From: Sva-07 sp964592115
GTDB taxonomy: Bacteria > Actinomycetota > Acidimicrobiia > Acidimicrobiales > Ilumatobacteraceae
NCBI GenBank assembly: GCA_964592115.1
Contig: CAZQCP010000089.1
Span: 1 to 12,548, forward strand
Length of the DNA stretch: 12,548 nt
Reading direction: 5' to 3'
This document shows, piece after piece, positions 1-6,027 of this stretch. The translations under genes and the position numbers were made by a program. Position 1 is the first letter of the stretch; the number at the start of each line of letters is the position of its first letter. The notes under the pieces were generated by a model that was not told the DNA's origin, did no database searches, and was given only the letters and a program-made list of their open reading frames with translations.

Positions 1-1157
1 GCCGGCGCGTAGTACAGACCGTGGGCGACGGCGTCGCCCGATGTGGGGAACGTCACGAGCTCCGGCGCCGGAAGGAACGCGGGATCGATGCCGAGGGACA
101 GCCCGGGGCGGATGATCTCGATCTCGCGCCCGCGGACGCGCACGACCTCGGAGCTGATCTCGTACGAGCCACCGACGAACGTGAACGCATCGCCGTCCCG
201 GCGCAGCGAGGTGATCGACGTGTAGTCGAGATCGACGACGCCGCCCGGCTCGACACACAACCGGTCACCGTGACGATCGCCCATCACGTACGCCCCGTCA
301 GCGTGGCGGGCGCCACCGAACACCCAGTGTGGCTCGACCACTTCGAACTCGCCGATCGCCCGCGGCGCCAGCTCGCCGGACACGACGTCGACGTCGTACA
401 GGTTCCACCACTCGTCGCGGTCGGTGGCGACGACGAGCCGGCCGTCGCCGTACCACTCGGGTGCCTGCAGCGCCTCGGCGCCGTTGCCGACCAGTCGTCG
501 CGCGTTCGTCGTGCGGGCGCCGTCCAGGTCGGCGATCCACAGCTCGGTGACGTCCCACGGCATGTGCGGGTGCATCCACTGGATCCACACGATCGAGCCG
601 CCGTCGGGCGAGATGCGCGGCGAGGCATAGAAGTCGGCGCCGGTGGTGACGACCTCGACGCGCAGCGACCCGTCGGTGGCGACGGCGACGAGCTCGTTGA
701 CAGGTTCACCCTCACCATGACGTTCGTGGACGCACACGAACCACTCGCCGTCCGGTGTGACGCGTCCGTCGGCGTAGCGCAGCGCCCGGGGCGCCGCCGG
801 TTCCGGCGACAACAACACGGGATCTCCGCCCGGCTCGATCCGACGCACGCGCTGATCGTCGAACTCGACGTAGTAGGCCGCTCCCCCATCCACCCACCAC
901 GCACCACCGCCGTACTCGTGGACCCGCGTGCGGACGTTGCTCCCGTGCGGCGTGACATCGATGGCGACACCGTCGCGCCAGCGCACCAGCGTCACCCGCC
1001 CACCGTCGTCGGGCCTCGCCTCGGCCCACCACACGTCGTCGCCATCGGGGATCACGTCACCCACCGCCGCGCCGCTCGATGCCAGCGACTCGGGTGTGAT
1101 CGGCGAGGGCCAGGTCCCCGCTGCGAGGATCGACGGACTCGACACTTCACCGGTCAT
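1..1157 (-). CDS. S9-family (prolyl oligopeptidase-like) peptidase, N-terminal propeller part, 3' end outside window
   Basis: Partial gene; the visible 385 codons run off the left window edge with no stop. Read on the minus strand it begins MTGEVSSPS and gives a beta-propeller-type protein typical of S9 dipeptidyl/acylaminoacyl peptidases: HEYGGGAW at residues 80-87, a TPDGEWF blade at 134-140, SPDGGSIVW at 183-191, and WMHPHMPWDVTEL at 194-206, a characteristic family stretch. The last visible residues (about 368-385, VTFPTSGDAVAHGLYYAP) match the usual link into the catalytic alpha/beta-hydrolase domain, so the Ser-Asp-His triad (not visible) would lie beyond the edge. Family members are about 620-660 residues, so roughly 60% is present. 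The ATG at 1155-1157 is preceded by GAGGA (1165-1169 on the complement) with 7 nt spacing, which supports this start. It is divergent from the hydrolase at 1202. Inferred role: cytoplasmic peptide or acyl-peptide hydrolysis; the exact substrate is unknown. Confidence 0.88.
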   Translation of the reverse strand, partial: MTGEVSSPSILAAGTWPSPITPESLASSGAAVGDVIPDGDDVWWAEARPDDGGRVTLVRWRDGVAIDVTPHGSNVRTRVHEYGGGAWWVDGGAAYYVEFDDQRVRRIEPGGDPVLLSPEPAAPRALRYADGRVTPDGEWFVCVHERHGEGEPVNELVAVATDGSLRVEVVTTGADFYASPRISPDGGSIVWIQWMHPHMPWDVTELWIADLDGARTTNARRLVGNGAEALQAPEWYGDGRLVVATDRDEWWNLYDVDVVSGELAPRAIGEFEVVEPHWVFGGARHADGAYVMGDRHGDRLCVEPGGVVDLDYTSITSLRRDGDAFTFVGGSYEISSEVVRVRGREIEIIRPGLSLGIDPAFLPAPELVTFPTSGDAVAHGLYYAP

Positions 1158-1162
1158 CGGCT

Positions 1163-1169
1163 CATCCTC
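1163..1169 (-). promoter_or_regulatory. Shine-Dalgarno site of the S9 peptidase gene
   Basis: The complement reads GAGGATG here, with the GAGGA core at 1165-1169 placed 7 nt before the ATG at 1157. It is one of few clear ribosome-binding sites in the left half of the window and it fixes the start of the S9 gene. The divergent hydrolase has no comparable site. Confidence 0.65.
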
Positions 1170-1189
1170 GCGCGACGTCTCCGAGCAGC

Positions 1190-1195
1190 TACCGT
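1190..1195 (+). promoter_or_regulatory. Probable -10 element (TACCGT) of a leaderless promoter for the hydrolase gene
   Basis: TACCGT fits the TANNNT pattern of actinobacterial -10 boxes. It ends 6 nt before the ATG at 1202, which would put transcription initiation at or next to the start codon. No Shine-Dalgarno sequence precedes this ATG, which agrees with leaderless translation. The same extended heptamer CTACCGT recurs before two other genes in the window. No convincing -35 element is visible. Confidence 0.45.
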
Positions 1196-1201
1196 CCGCG
1201 C

Positions 1202-2038
1202 ATGGCTGAAGCGACGAACGGAGACTGCACGCTCTTCTACGAGACCTTCGGATCGCCGGACGATCCGACCTTGTTGATGGTCAACGGGCTCGGCTCGCAG
1301 TGCATCAACTATCACGAGGACTGGTGCGCGATGTTCGTCGCCGCCGGGTTCCACGTGATCCGCTTCGACAACCGCGACGTCGGCTTGTCGACCCACTACG
1401 GCGACGCACCGGTCGGTGAGAAGGGGAACGCCTACTCGCTGGGCGACATGGCCGCCGACGCCATCGCCGTGCTCGACGCAGCCGGGATCGAGCGGGCGCA
1501 CGTGATGGGCCTGTCGATGGGCGGGATGATCGTGCAGCAACTCGCCATCCACCACCGTGAGCGGGTGTCATCGGTGGTCTCGGTGATGTCGCGCACCGGC
1601 GAGCGCGAGTACGGCCAGTCGTCGCCAGAAGCGTTCGCCCAGCTCACCGGGGCGCCAGCGACCGATCGCGAGTCGTCGATCGAGCGCGGCATCGCCGGGC
1701 TGCACATCTGGGGTTCACCCGAATTCGCCGACGAGAAGCGCTGGCGCCGCGATCTCGGCGCGGCGTACGACCGGAGCTTCGACCCGGCCGGCGTGACGCG
1801 ACAGTTCATGGCGGTCGGCGCGGCCGGGTCGTGGGCCGACGGTCTGTCGGGGGTCACCACGCCGACGCTCGTGATGCACGGCAACAAGGACACGCTGATC
1901 GACATCAGCGGCGGTCGACGCACCGCCGAGCTGATCCCCGGCGCTCGCTTCGTGGAGATCGACGGGATGGGTCACGACTACCCGCCCCAGCTGTGGCAAC
2001 GCTGGGTCGACGAGGTCGCCGGCTTCTGCCTCTCCTGA
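1202..2038 (+). CDS. alpha/beta hydrolase
   Basis: A complete 278-residue alpha/beta-hydrolase-fold protein, of normal length for the family. Visible motifs are the oxyanion-hole region NGLGS (28-32), the FDNRDVGLS strand/loop (55-63), the nucleophile elbow GLSMGG with Ser105, the acid in HGNKD (Asp230), and GMGH with the catalytic His258. The triad is therefore intact. The FDNRD.G.S and GLSMGGMI style is that of RdmC-like esterases and other small hydrolases of actinobacteria; the substrate cannot be told from sequence. No signal peptide or membrane segment is visible, so it is probably cytoplasmic. The start rests on the FYETFG beta-strand beginning at residue 12 and on the TACCGT box just upstream. 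Its TGA is the left edge of a palindromic element shared with the convergent downstream gene. Confidence is high for the fold and low for any specific reaction. Confidence 0.9.
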   Translation: MAEATNGDCTLFYETFGSPDDPTLLMVNGLGSQCINYHEDWCAMFVAAGFHVIRFDNRDVGLSTHYGDAPVGEKGNAYSLGDMAADAIAVLDAAGIERAHVMGLSMGGMIVQQLAIHHRERVSSVVSVMSRTGEREYGQSSPEAFAQLTGAPATDRESSIERGIAGLHIWGSPEFADEKRWRRDLGAAYDRSFDPAGVTRQFMAVGAAGSWADGLSGVTTPTLVMHGNKDTLIDISGGRRTAELIPGARFVEIDGMGHDYPPQLWQRWVDEVAGFCLS

Positions 2039-2081
2039 GTAACAGCGGAGTAACAGCGGGGTCTGACCCCACTGTTACTCA
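2036..2081. repeat. Imperfect palindromic element spanning both convergent stop codons (terminator-like hairpin)
   Basis: The element begins with the hydrolase TGA and ends with the complement of the kinase TGA. Both ends read TGAGTAACAG inward. The core is the odd-length perfect palindrome GGGGTCTGACCCC (2058-2070). The outer stem is GAGTAACAG (2048-2056) with CTGTTACTC (2072-2080), 9 bp, separated from the core by one C/A mismatch. The left arm is duplicated (GAGTAACAGC at 2037-2046 and 2048-2057), so two alternative stems can form. There is no T tract, so any terminator role would be structural and bidirectional. The GGGGTC-N-GACCCC core resembles dispersed REP-like elements I recall from other genomes; that is a memory-based inference. 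No second copy is visible in this window. Confidence 0.7.
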
Positions 2082-2897
2082 GAACACGTTCATCGAGTCG
2101 AGGTCGAGGGCCATGCGCAGGGCGCGTGAGGCCATGGCGCCGAACATCGCCTCGCTGCGGTCGTTGAGCGTGACGATCTGTGAGGCCACGACCGCGGTGA
2201 CGAGACCGGCGAACGGATCGCGGCGGTAGGCGGTCCACAACCAGTCGTCGTCGAGCGAGATGCCGTAGTCACCGAGCGCCTCGGCGTACGTGGCGACGAG
2301 ATCNNNNNNNNNNNNNNNNNNNNNNNNNNNNNNNNNNNNNNNNNNNNNNNNNNNNNNNNNNNNNNNNNNNNNNNNNNNNNNNNNNNNNNNNNNNNNNNNN
2401 NNNGCCTCGGCGTCGCCACGCCCGGCGTGCTCCATCCAGTCGACGTCGTCGAGCGTCGGGTCGTCCCACCGCGGGCCGTGGAGCTTGGCGAGCTCGCGCA
2501 CCGCGTCGTGGGCCTGTTCGATCGTGCAACCGGTGAGCTGGTCGCCCTGGTAGGCCGGCGCCATGTCTTCGAGCACGAGCACGAAGTCGTTCGTCGCCTC
2601 GTCCCACTCGGCGTGGAAGCACTGGGGGACGCGCATGTCGACCGTCGCCGCGATCTCCTGGTAGAAGCGCACCTCGCGCTCGTAGTGCCGCAGCATCTTG
2701 GCCGCGGTGAGGCTCGCCTCGTCGGTGGCCGGCATCTTCAACACGACCGAGTCCGGCAACGCGGCATCGTGGCCGACGAGGCGCACCCGCACGTTGACGC
2801 CGATGTGGCCGTCGCCGATGCGCTCGGTCTCGATCGCGTCGATGTCGCCGCCGAGCGTCTGACGGAGCCAAGCAGCGGTGATCTCTTCCCCCTTCAT
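2079..2897 (-). CDS. Phosphotransferase/ecdysteroid-kinase-like protein, interrupted by an assembly gap
   Basis: The N-terminal half (residues 1-164) reads as the small lobe of an aminoglycoside-phosphotransferase/EcKinase-like fold. It has a glycine-containing loop (IGDGHIGVN, 27-35), VVLKMP with the probable ATP-binding Lys54, the helix YEREVRFY (72-79) with its conserved Glu, the hinge VLVLEDM (106-112), and AKLHGPRWDDP (137-147). After 100 N the C-terminal helices resume (DLVATYAEAL to the end, MNVF). The catalytic HGD-x4-N loop and the metal-binding Asp are not visible and must lie in the gap. Relatives run to about 330-360 residues against 272 here including 34 undetermined positions, so the true gap is probably several hundred bases. 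The start has no Shine-Dalgarno site, but a TACCGT box lies 8 nt upstream. The substrate is unknown; actinobacterial members often sit near acyl-CoA genes. Confidence 0.75.
   Translation of the reverse strand: MKGEEITAAWLRQTLGGDIDAIETERIGDGHIGVNVRVRLVGHDAALPDSVVLKMPATDEASLTAAKMLRHYEREVRFYQEIAATVDMRVPQCFHAEWDEATNDFVLVLEDMAPAYQGDQLTGCTIEQAHDAVRELAKLHGPRWDDPTLDDVDWMEHAGRGDAEXXXXXXXXXXXXXXXXXXXXXXXXXXXXXXXXXXDLVATYAEALGDYGISLDDDWLWTAYRRDPFAGLVTAVVASQIVTLNDRSEAMFGAMASRALRMALDLDSMNVF
2304..2403. other. Assembly gap (100 N) inside the kinase-like gene
   Basis: Exactly 100 undetermined bases, the conventional placeholder for a gap of unknown size. Both flanks are coding on the minus strand and happen to be in the same frame with 100 N. 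The missing protein segment should contain the kinase catalytic loop. Confidence 0.95.
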
Positions 2898-2905
2898 GGC
2901 GCCGC

Positions 2906-2911
2906 ACGGTA
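2906..2911 (-). promoter_or_regulatory. Probable -10 element (TACCGT) of the kinase-like gene
   Basis: On the complement this reads TACCGT and ends 8 nt before the ATG at 2897, where no Shine-Dalgarno site is present. Together with the plus-strand copy at 2927-2932 it forms an inverted pair ACGGTAG-N13-CTACCGT in the 45-bp divergent spacer. It could be two back-to-back leaderless promoters or a regulator half-site pair. Confidence 0.4.
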
Positions 2912-2926
2912 GTGGCAGGGCACCGC

Positions 2927-2932
2927 TACCGT
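2927..2932 (+). promoter_or_regulatory. Probable -10 element (TACCGT) of the SURF1-like gene
   Basis: TACCGT ends 10 nt before the ATG at 2943, so transcription would begin within a few bases of the start codon. No Shine-Dalgarno sequence is seen in between. This is the plus-strand member of the inverted pair shared with the divergent kinase-like gene. Confidence 0.4.
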
Positions 2933-2942
2933 CCTATCCGAG

Positions 2943-3779
2943 ATGTACCGCTTCCTGTTGCGGCCACGTTGGATCGCGTTCCACCTGCTGGTGCTCGCAG
3001 CGGTCGTCTTGATGGTCAACCTCGGCATCTGGCAACTCCACCGCCTCGACGAGCGACGCGACTTCAACGCGACCGTCAGCGAACGCATGGATCAACCCCC
3101 GGTGCCGCTCGATGAGCTGCTCGACGGGCTCACGAACGACGATCTCGCCGACATCGAATGGCGCCAGGTCACCACCGGCGGCGCGTGGCTCGCCGATCAG
3201 GTCGTGTGGTTCAATCGCACCCAGGGCGGCCTCGCCGGCGACAACGTGCTGACCGCACTCGTCGACGACGACGGCGGCACGGTCGTCGTGAATCGTGGTT
3301 TCGTCGCGCTCGGCAACGACGTGCCGGAGGCGCCCGATGGCGACGTCGAGGTGGTCGCCCGGGTCCGAATTCCCCACGAGCGCCAGCGCGGCGAGCTCAC
3401 CGACAGCGCGCAAGGCCCGGTCAGCGAGGTGCGACGGGTCGACCTCGACCAGCTCGCGGCACAACTGCCCGGCGAGTTGGCCCCGGTCTACCTCGACCTC
3501 ATCGCCACCGACCCGCCGGTCGTCGCCACCGACCCCGATCCCGTCCCGGTCCCCGATCTGACCGAGGGATCGCACTTGTCGTACGCGTTCCAGTGGTTCA
3601 TCTTCTCGGTGTGCGTGGTGATCGGCTGGGTGCTCGCCGTGCGCCGCTCTGTCGCCACACGCCGCCGCCCCGCGGGCGACGTCAGTGATGTTCCAGATCG
3701 GCCATCCGCCGAAACTGCTCGATCACGTCAGGCGTCTGATGCGCTGGATCGAGCGTCCGATACACCGTCTCCACGTTGA
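2943..3779 (+). CDS. SURF1-like cytochrome c oxidase assembly protein
   Basis: 278 residues with the SURF1 architecture: a cytoplasmic start, a first membrane helix at about 10-28 running into NLGIWQLHRLDER (26-38, the family's conserved post-helix motif), a large extracytoplasmic domain containing VVNRGFV (115-121), and a second helix at about 215-233 preceded by HLSYAFQWFIFS (211-222), another family hallmark. SURF1 proteins assist heme a insertion into subunit I of aa3-type cytochrome oxidase in the membrane. No other oxidase gene is visible here, so that role rests on family membership. The tail after residue 235 is Arg/Ser/Asp-rich, low in hydrophobic residues and unlike the conserved core. 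Its last 32 or so codons overlap the 3' end of the convergent beta-lactamase-fold gene by 98 bp, which suggests a recently extended, unconstrained C-terminus. The start fits helix placement. Confidence 0.88.
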   Translation: MYRFLLRPRWIAFHLLVLAAVVLMVNLGIWQLHRLDERRDFNATVSERMDQPPVPLDELLDGLTNDDLADIEWRQVTTGGAWLADQVVWFNRTQGGLAGDNVLTALVDDDGGTVVVNRGFVALGNDVPEAPDGDVEVVARVRIPHERQRGELTDSAQGPVSEVRRVDLDQLAAQLPGELAPVYLDLIATDPPVVATDPDPVPVPDLTEGSHLSYAFQWFIFSVCVVIGWVLAVRRSVATRRRPAGDVSDVPDRPSAETARSRQASDALDRASDTPSPR

Positions 3780-4641
3780 CAGCGATCCGCCCGAACTCGC
3801 CGAGCTCGGCGAAGCGCTCGTCGGCGCCGAGGGCGCGGCCGATCTCACGGGCGGCGTCGAACGCGTCGATCCCCGCGGCGTGGCGCTCGCTCGCTTCCGA
3901 TTCGACGAATGCCAGGTAGTCGCGCACGACGCGGATGCCGGCGACATCGGTGAGCGGGCCGTGTCCTGGTACGACGGTCTCCGGATCGAGATCGATCAGC
4001 AGGTCACAGGCGGCGATCCAGTTCGACAGCGGACCGGCCCACACGATCGGGGTGCCGCCGATGAACAAGATGTCGCCGGTGAAGACGGTGCGTGCGTCGG
4101 GCACGTGGACGATCACGTCGCCTCGGGTGTGCGCCGGTCCGACCTCGATCAGCTCGACCGGGCGACCGGCGACGTCGAGGTCGAGGCGACCGTCGAACGT
4201 CCGCGTCGGCGCCGTCAGCTCGATGCCATCGAAGTCGAACTCGCCGAAGAACGTGCGGAACAGGTCGCCGACGTCGCCGGGCGCCTTGTTCAGCGCGGCG
4301 AGCATCGACGGCGGCACCTCGGTCATCTCGTGGGCCGCCGCCGTCGAGGCGATGACCGCCGCGTCGGGGCGGCGCCGCAACAGCTCGGGATTGCCGTAGC
4401 AGTGGTCGCCGTTGGCGTGCGTGTTGACCACCGTGTCGATCGGCGTGTCGACGGGCACCGCGTCGAGCATCGACGCGGTCAGGCCCAGGTCGAACAACGT
4501 ATCGACGAGCAACGCTTCGCCGTCGCCTTCGATCAGCCCGGCGTTGCTCCATCCCCATCCGCCGGTGCCCTGGAGGAAGGCGAAGCAGCCGTTCCCCAGT
4601 TCGTTCCACGTGCGGGCGATGTGGTCGTTTCCCCTCGTCAT
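3682..4641 (-). CDS. Metallo-beta-lactamase-fold hydrolase (HANGDH type)
   Basis: 319 residues from ATG at 4639-4641 (MTRGNDHIA). The fold is shown by SNAGLIEGDGEALLVDT (32-48), the metal-motif region NTHANGDHCYGN (73-84), GPAHTRGD (168-175) with His171, VFTGDILF (186-193) with Asp190, and VVPGHGP (223-229) with His227. The classic H-x-H-x-D-H motif reads His75-Ala-Asn77-Gly-Asp79-His80, so the second His is Asn. I recall this HANGDH form in actinobacterial relatives, so it is probably a subfamily trait and not decay. A two-metal centre may be modified or reduced. The gene starts 7 bp after the stop of the GMC oxidoreductase and is probably co-transcribed with it. An open frame continues upstream of this ATG, but it overlaps the GMC gene and looks like a shadow. 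The 3' end overlaps SURF1. The substrate is unknown; it could act on an ester or lactone linked to the oxidase product (inference). Confidence 0.88.
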   Translation of the reverse strand: MTRGNDHIARTWNELGNGCFAFLQGTGGWGWSNAGLIEGDGEALLVDTLFDLGLTASMLDAVPVDTPIDTVVNTHANGDHCYGNPELLRRRPDAAVIASTAAAHEMTEVPPSMLAALNKAPGDVGDLFRTFFGEFDFDGIELTAPTRTFDGRLDLDVAGRPVELIEVGPAHTRGDVIVHVPDARTVFTGDILFIGGTPIVWAGPLSNWIAACDLLIDLDPETVVPGHGPLTDVAGIRVVRDYLAFVESEASERHAAGIDAFDAAREIGRALGADERFAELGEFGRIAVNVETVYRTLDPAHQTPDVIEQFRRMADLEHH

Positions 4642-4648
4642 GTCGCCA

Positions 4649-5986
4649 TCATGCCAGCGCCCGTTCCGTCGCCTCCCAGCGCGCCGTGAGTCGCTCGGCG
4701 AGCATCGTGGTCGGCAGATGGGTGTTGACATCGGGGATCGACGGGAACACGGAGGCGTCGCACACGAACAGCGCGTCGTAACCGACGACGCGCCCGTCGG
4801 CATCGACGACCGAGCCCATCGCGCAACTGCTCGACGCGTGGACGTAGTCGCCGACCGATCGTCGCACCCACTCGGCGATGTCGGCGGGCGACCGCAGTGA
4901 CTCCAGCGGCGTGCCGACGGCATCGACCGCCACGGACTCGACGATCGCCCGAAAGGGCTCGCTGTCGAGCAGGCGCCTCGCCTCGTCGACGCCGGCGACC
5001 ATCGCCGTGAGGTCGCGCTCGTCGTCGAGCAGCGCGAAGTCGACGAGCGGTTCATCCGCCGGGTCATCGCTACGCACACGTACCGTGCCGGCGCGGCCGA
5101 ACGGTCGCATCAGCGCCACCATCAACATGCCCAGCCCGGGCGCCGACCGACCGAGGTGGTTCATCGGGAGGAACTGCAGCGGGTCGCGGCGCAGCAGTGA
5201 GCCGATCGCCAGCCGACCGGGATCGGTCACCGCATCGGGCCGCAAGATGAGCGCCAGCGGCGCTGACGGGTGATCCTGCAGACCCTCGCCGAGGCCAGGC
5301 ACCACGATGCCGGAGCGCAGCAAGATTGCCGGCGAGTGGATCGCGCCGGCCGACACCACCACGCGGTCGGCGTCGATCGTCTCGCCCGTCGCGGTCTCGA
5401 TCCCGACCGCTCGCCGCCCGCTGAGCCGGATGCGGGCAACCGTGGTATCGGCCCGAACCTGGAGTGACGGTCGGTCGAGGATCGGCCACAGCATCGCTTC
5501 AGCGGCCGTGACGCGCCGTCCGCCTCGACGCGCCAGCACGGCGCGCTCGGCGTCAGGTGCAGCCGCCAGCAGGGCTCGGTCGACGGCGCCGAGCTCGTCG
5601 ACGGCGACCTGCTCACGCGGCGCGGCCACACGAGCCCACGCATCGTCGACATCGCTCCACCCCCACGACCGGTACAGGTCGGGGTCACCGGCGAGGGCGA
5701 CCATCGCGTTCACGGCCGACGATCCCCCGATGCCACGTCCACGGCGATAGGGCCGCTCGATGCCGCCCGCCGTGTGACGGGCGGTGAGCGCGGTGTAGAT
5801 GCGCCCTGGCTCGTCCATCGCGTCGAAGAAGCTCGGTCCGCCGATCGCTGCCGGGACCTCCCCGGGAACGAGGTCGGGGCCGGACTCCACGAGCACCACC
5901 TCGACGTCGTCAAGGGCGGAGAGCCTGGCGGCAACCACACACCCGGCCGAGCCCGCGCCGACGACGATCCATCGTCGCGACGTCAT
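4649..5986 (-). CDS. GMC-family FAD-dependent oxidoreductase, compact form
   Basis: 445 residues. An FAD dinucleotide-binding fold starts at residue 7 (VVGAGSAGC, 8-16, with acidic Glu34 closing the motif in VLVESGP). GMC signature 1 is GRGIGGSSAVNAM (83-95) and signature 2 is SAGAIHSPAILLRSGI (212-227). The C-terminal region has HASSSCAMG (383-391) with the expected catalytic His383, the FAD-binding FVCDASVFPSIPDVNTHLPTTMLAER (407-432), and a second active-site His/Asn at about 421-423. GMC enzymes oxidise alcohols (choline, glucose, long-chain or cyclic alcohols) with FAD. This one is about 80 residues shorter than the usual 520-560, with shortening in the substrate-domain region around 119-170, so the substrate is hard to guess. 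No signal peptide is visible. It is followed by the beta-lactamase-fold gene after 7 bp and is divergent (41 bp) from the membrane-protein gene. Confidence 0.9.
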   Translation of the reverse strand: MTSRRWIVVGAGSAGCVVAARLSALDDVEVVLVESGPDLVPGEVPAAIGGPSFFDAMDEPGRIYTALTARHTAGGIERPYRRGRGIGGSSAVNAMVALAGDPDLYRSWGWSDVDDAWARVAAPREQVAVDELGAVDRALLAAAPDAERAVLARRGGRRVTAAEAMLWPILDRPSLQVRADTTVARIRLSGRRAVGIETATGETIDADRVVVSAGAIHSPAILLRSGIVVPGLGEGLQDHPSAPLALILRPDAVTDPGRLAIGSLLRRDPLQFLPMNHLGRSAPGLGMLMVALMRPFGRAGTVRVRSDDPADEPLVDFALLDDERDLTAMVAGVDEARRLLDSEPFRAIVESVAVDAVGTPLESLRSPADIAEWVRRSVGDYVHASSSCAMGSVVDADGRVVGYDALFVCDASVFPSIPDVNTHLPTTMLAERLTARWEATERALA

Positions 5987-6027
5987 CGCACGCCCCGCGA
6001 CTCAAGTAGCCATCTGCGCCGGTCGAT

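Noticed and set aside
21..1277. 418-codon plus-strand open frame covering the S9 peptidase
   Set aside because: The minus strand here gives a continuous, motif-bearing S9 peptidase. The plus-strand product is Arg/Asp/His-rich with no recognisable domain and also runs into the hydrolase start; it is a high-GC shadow.
2079..2897. Kinase-like gene as a pseudogene
   Set aside because: The missing catalytic region coincides with the N run. Both flanks are intact coding sequence, so absence of the motif is an assembly effect and not evidence of decay.
4642..5079. Upstream extension of the beta-lactamase-fold gene
   Set aside because: The extension is Arg/Ser-rich and lies over the GMC C-terminus, which has clear motifs in its own frame. 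The ATG at 4641 fits the family's N-terminus.
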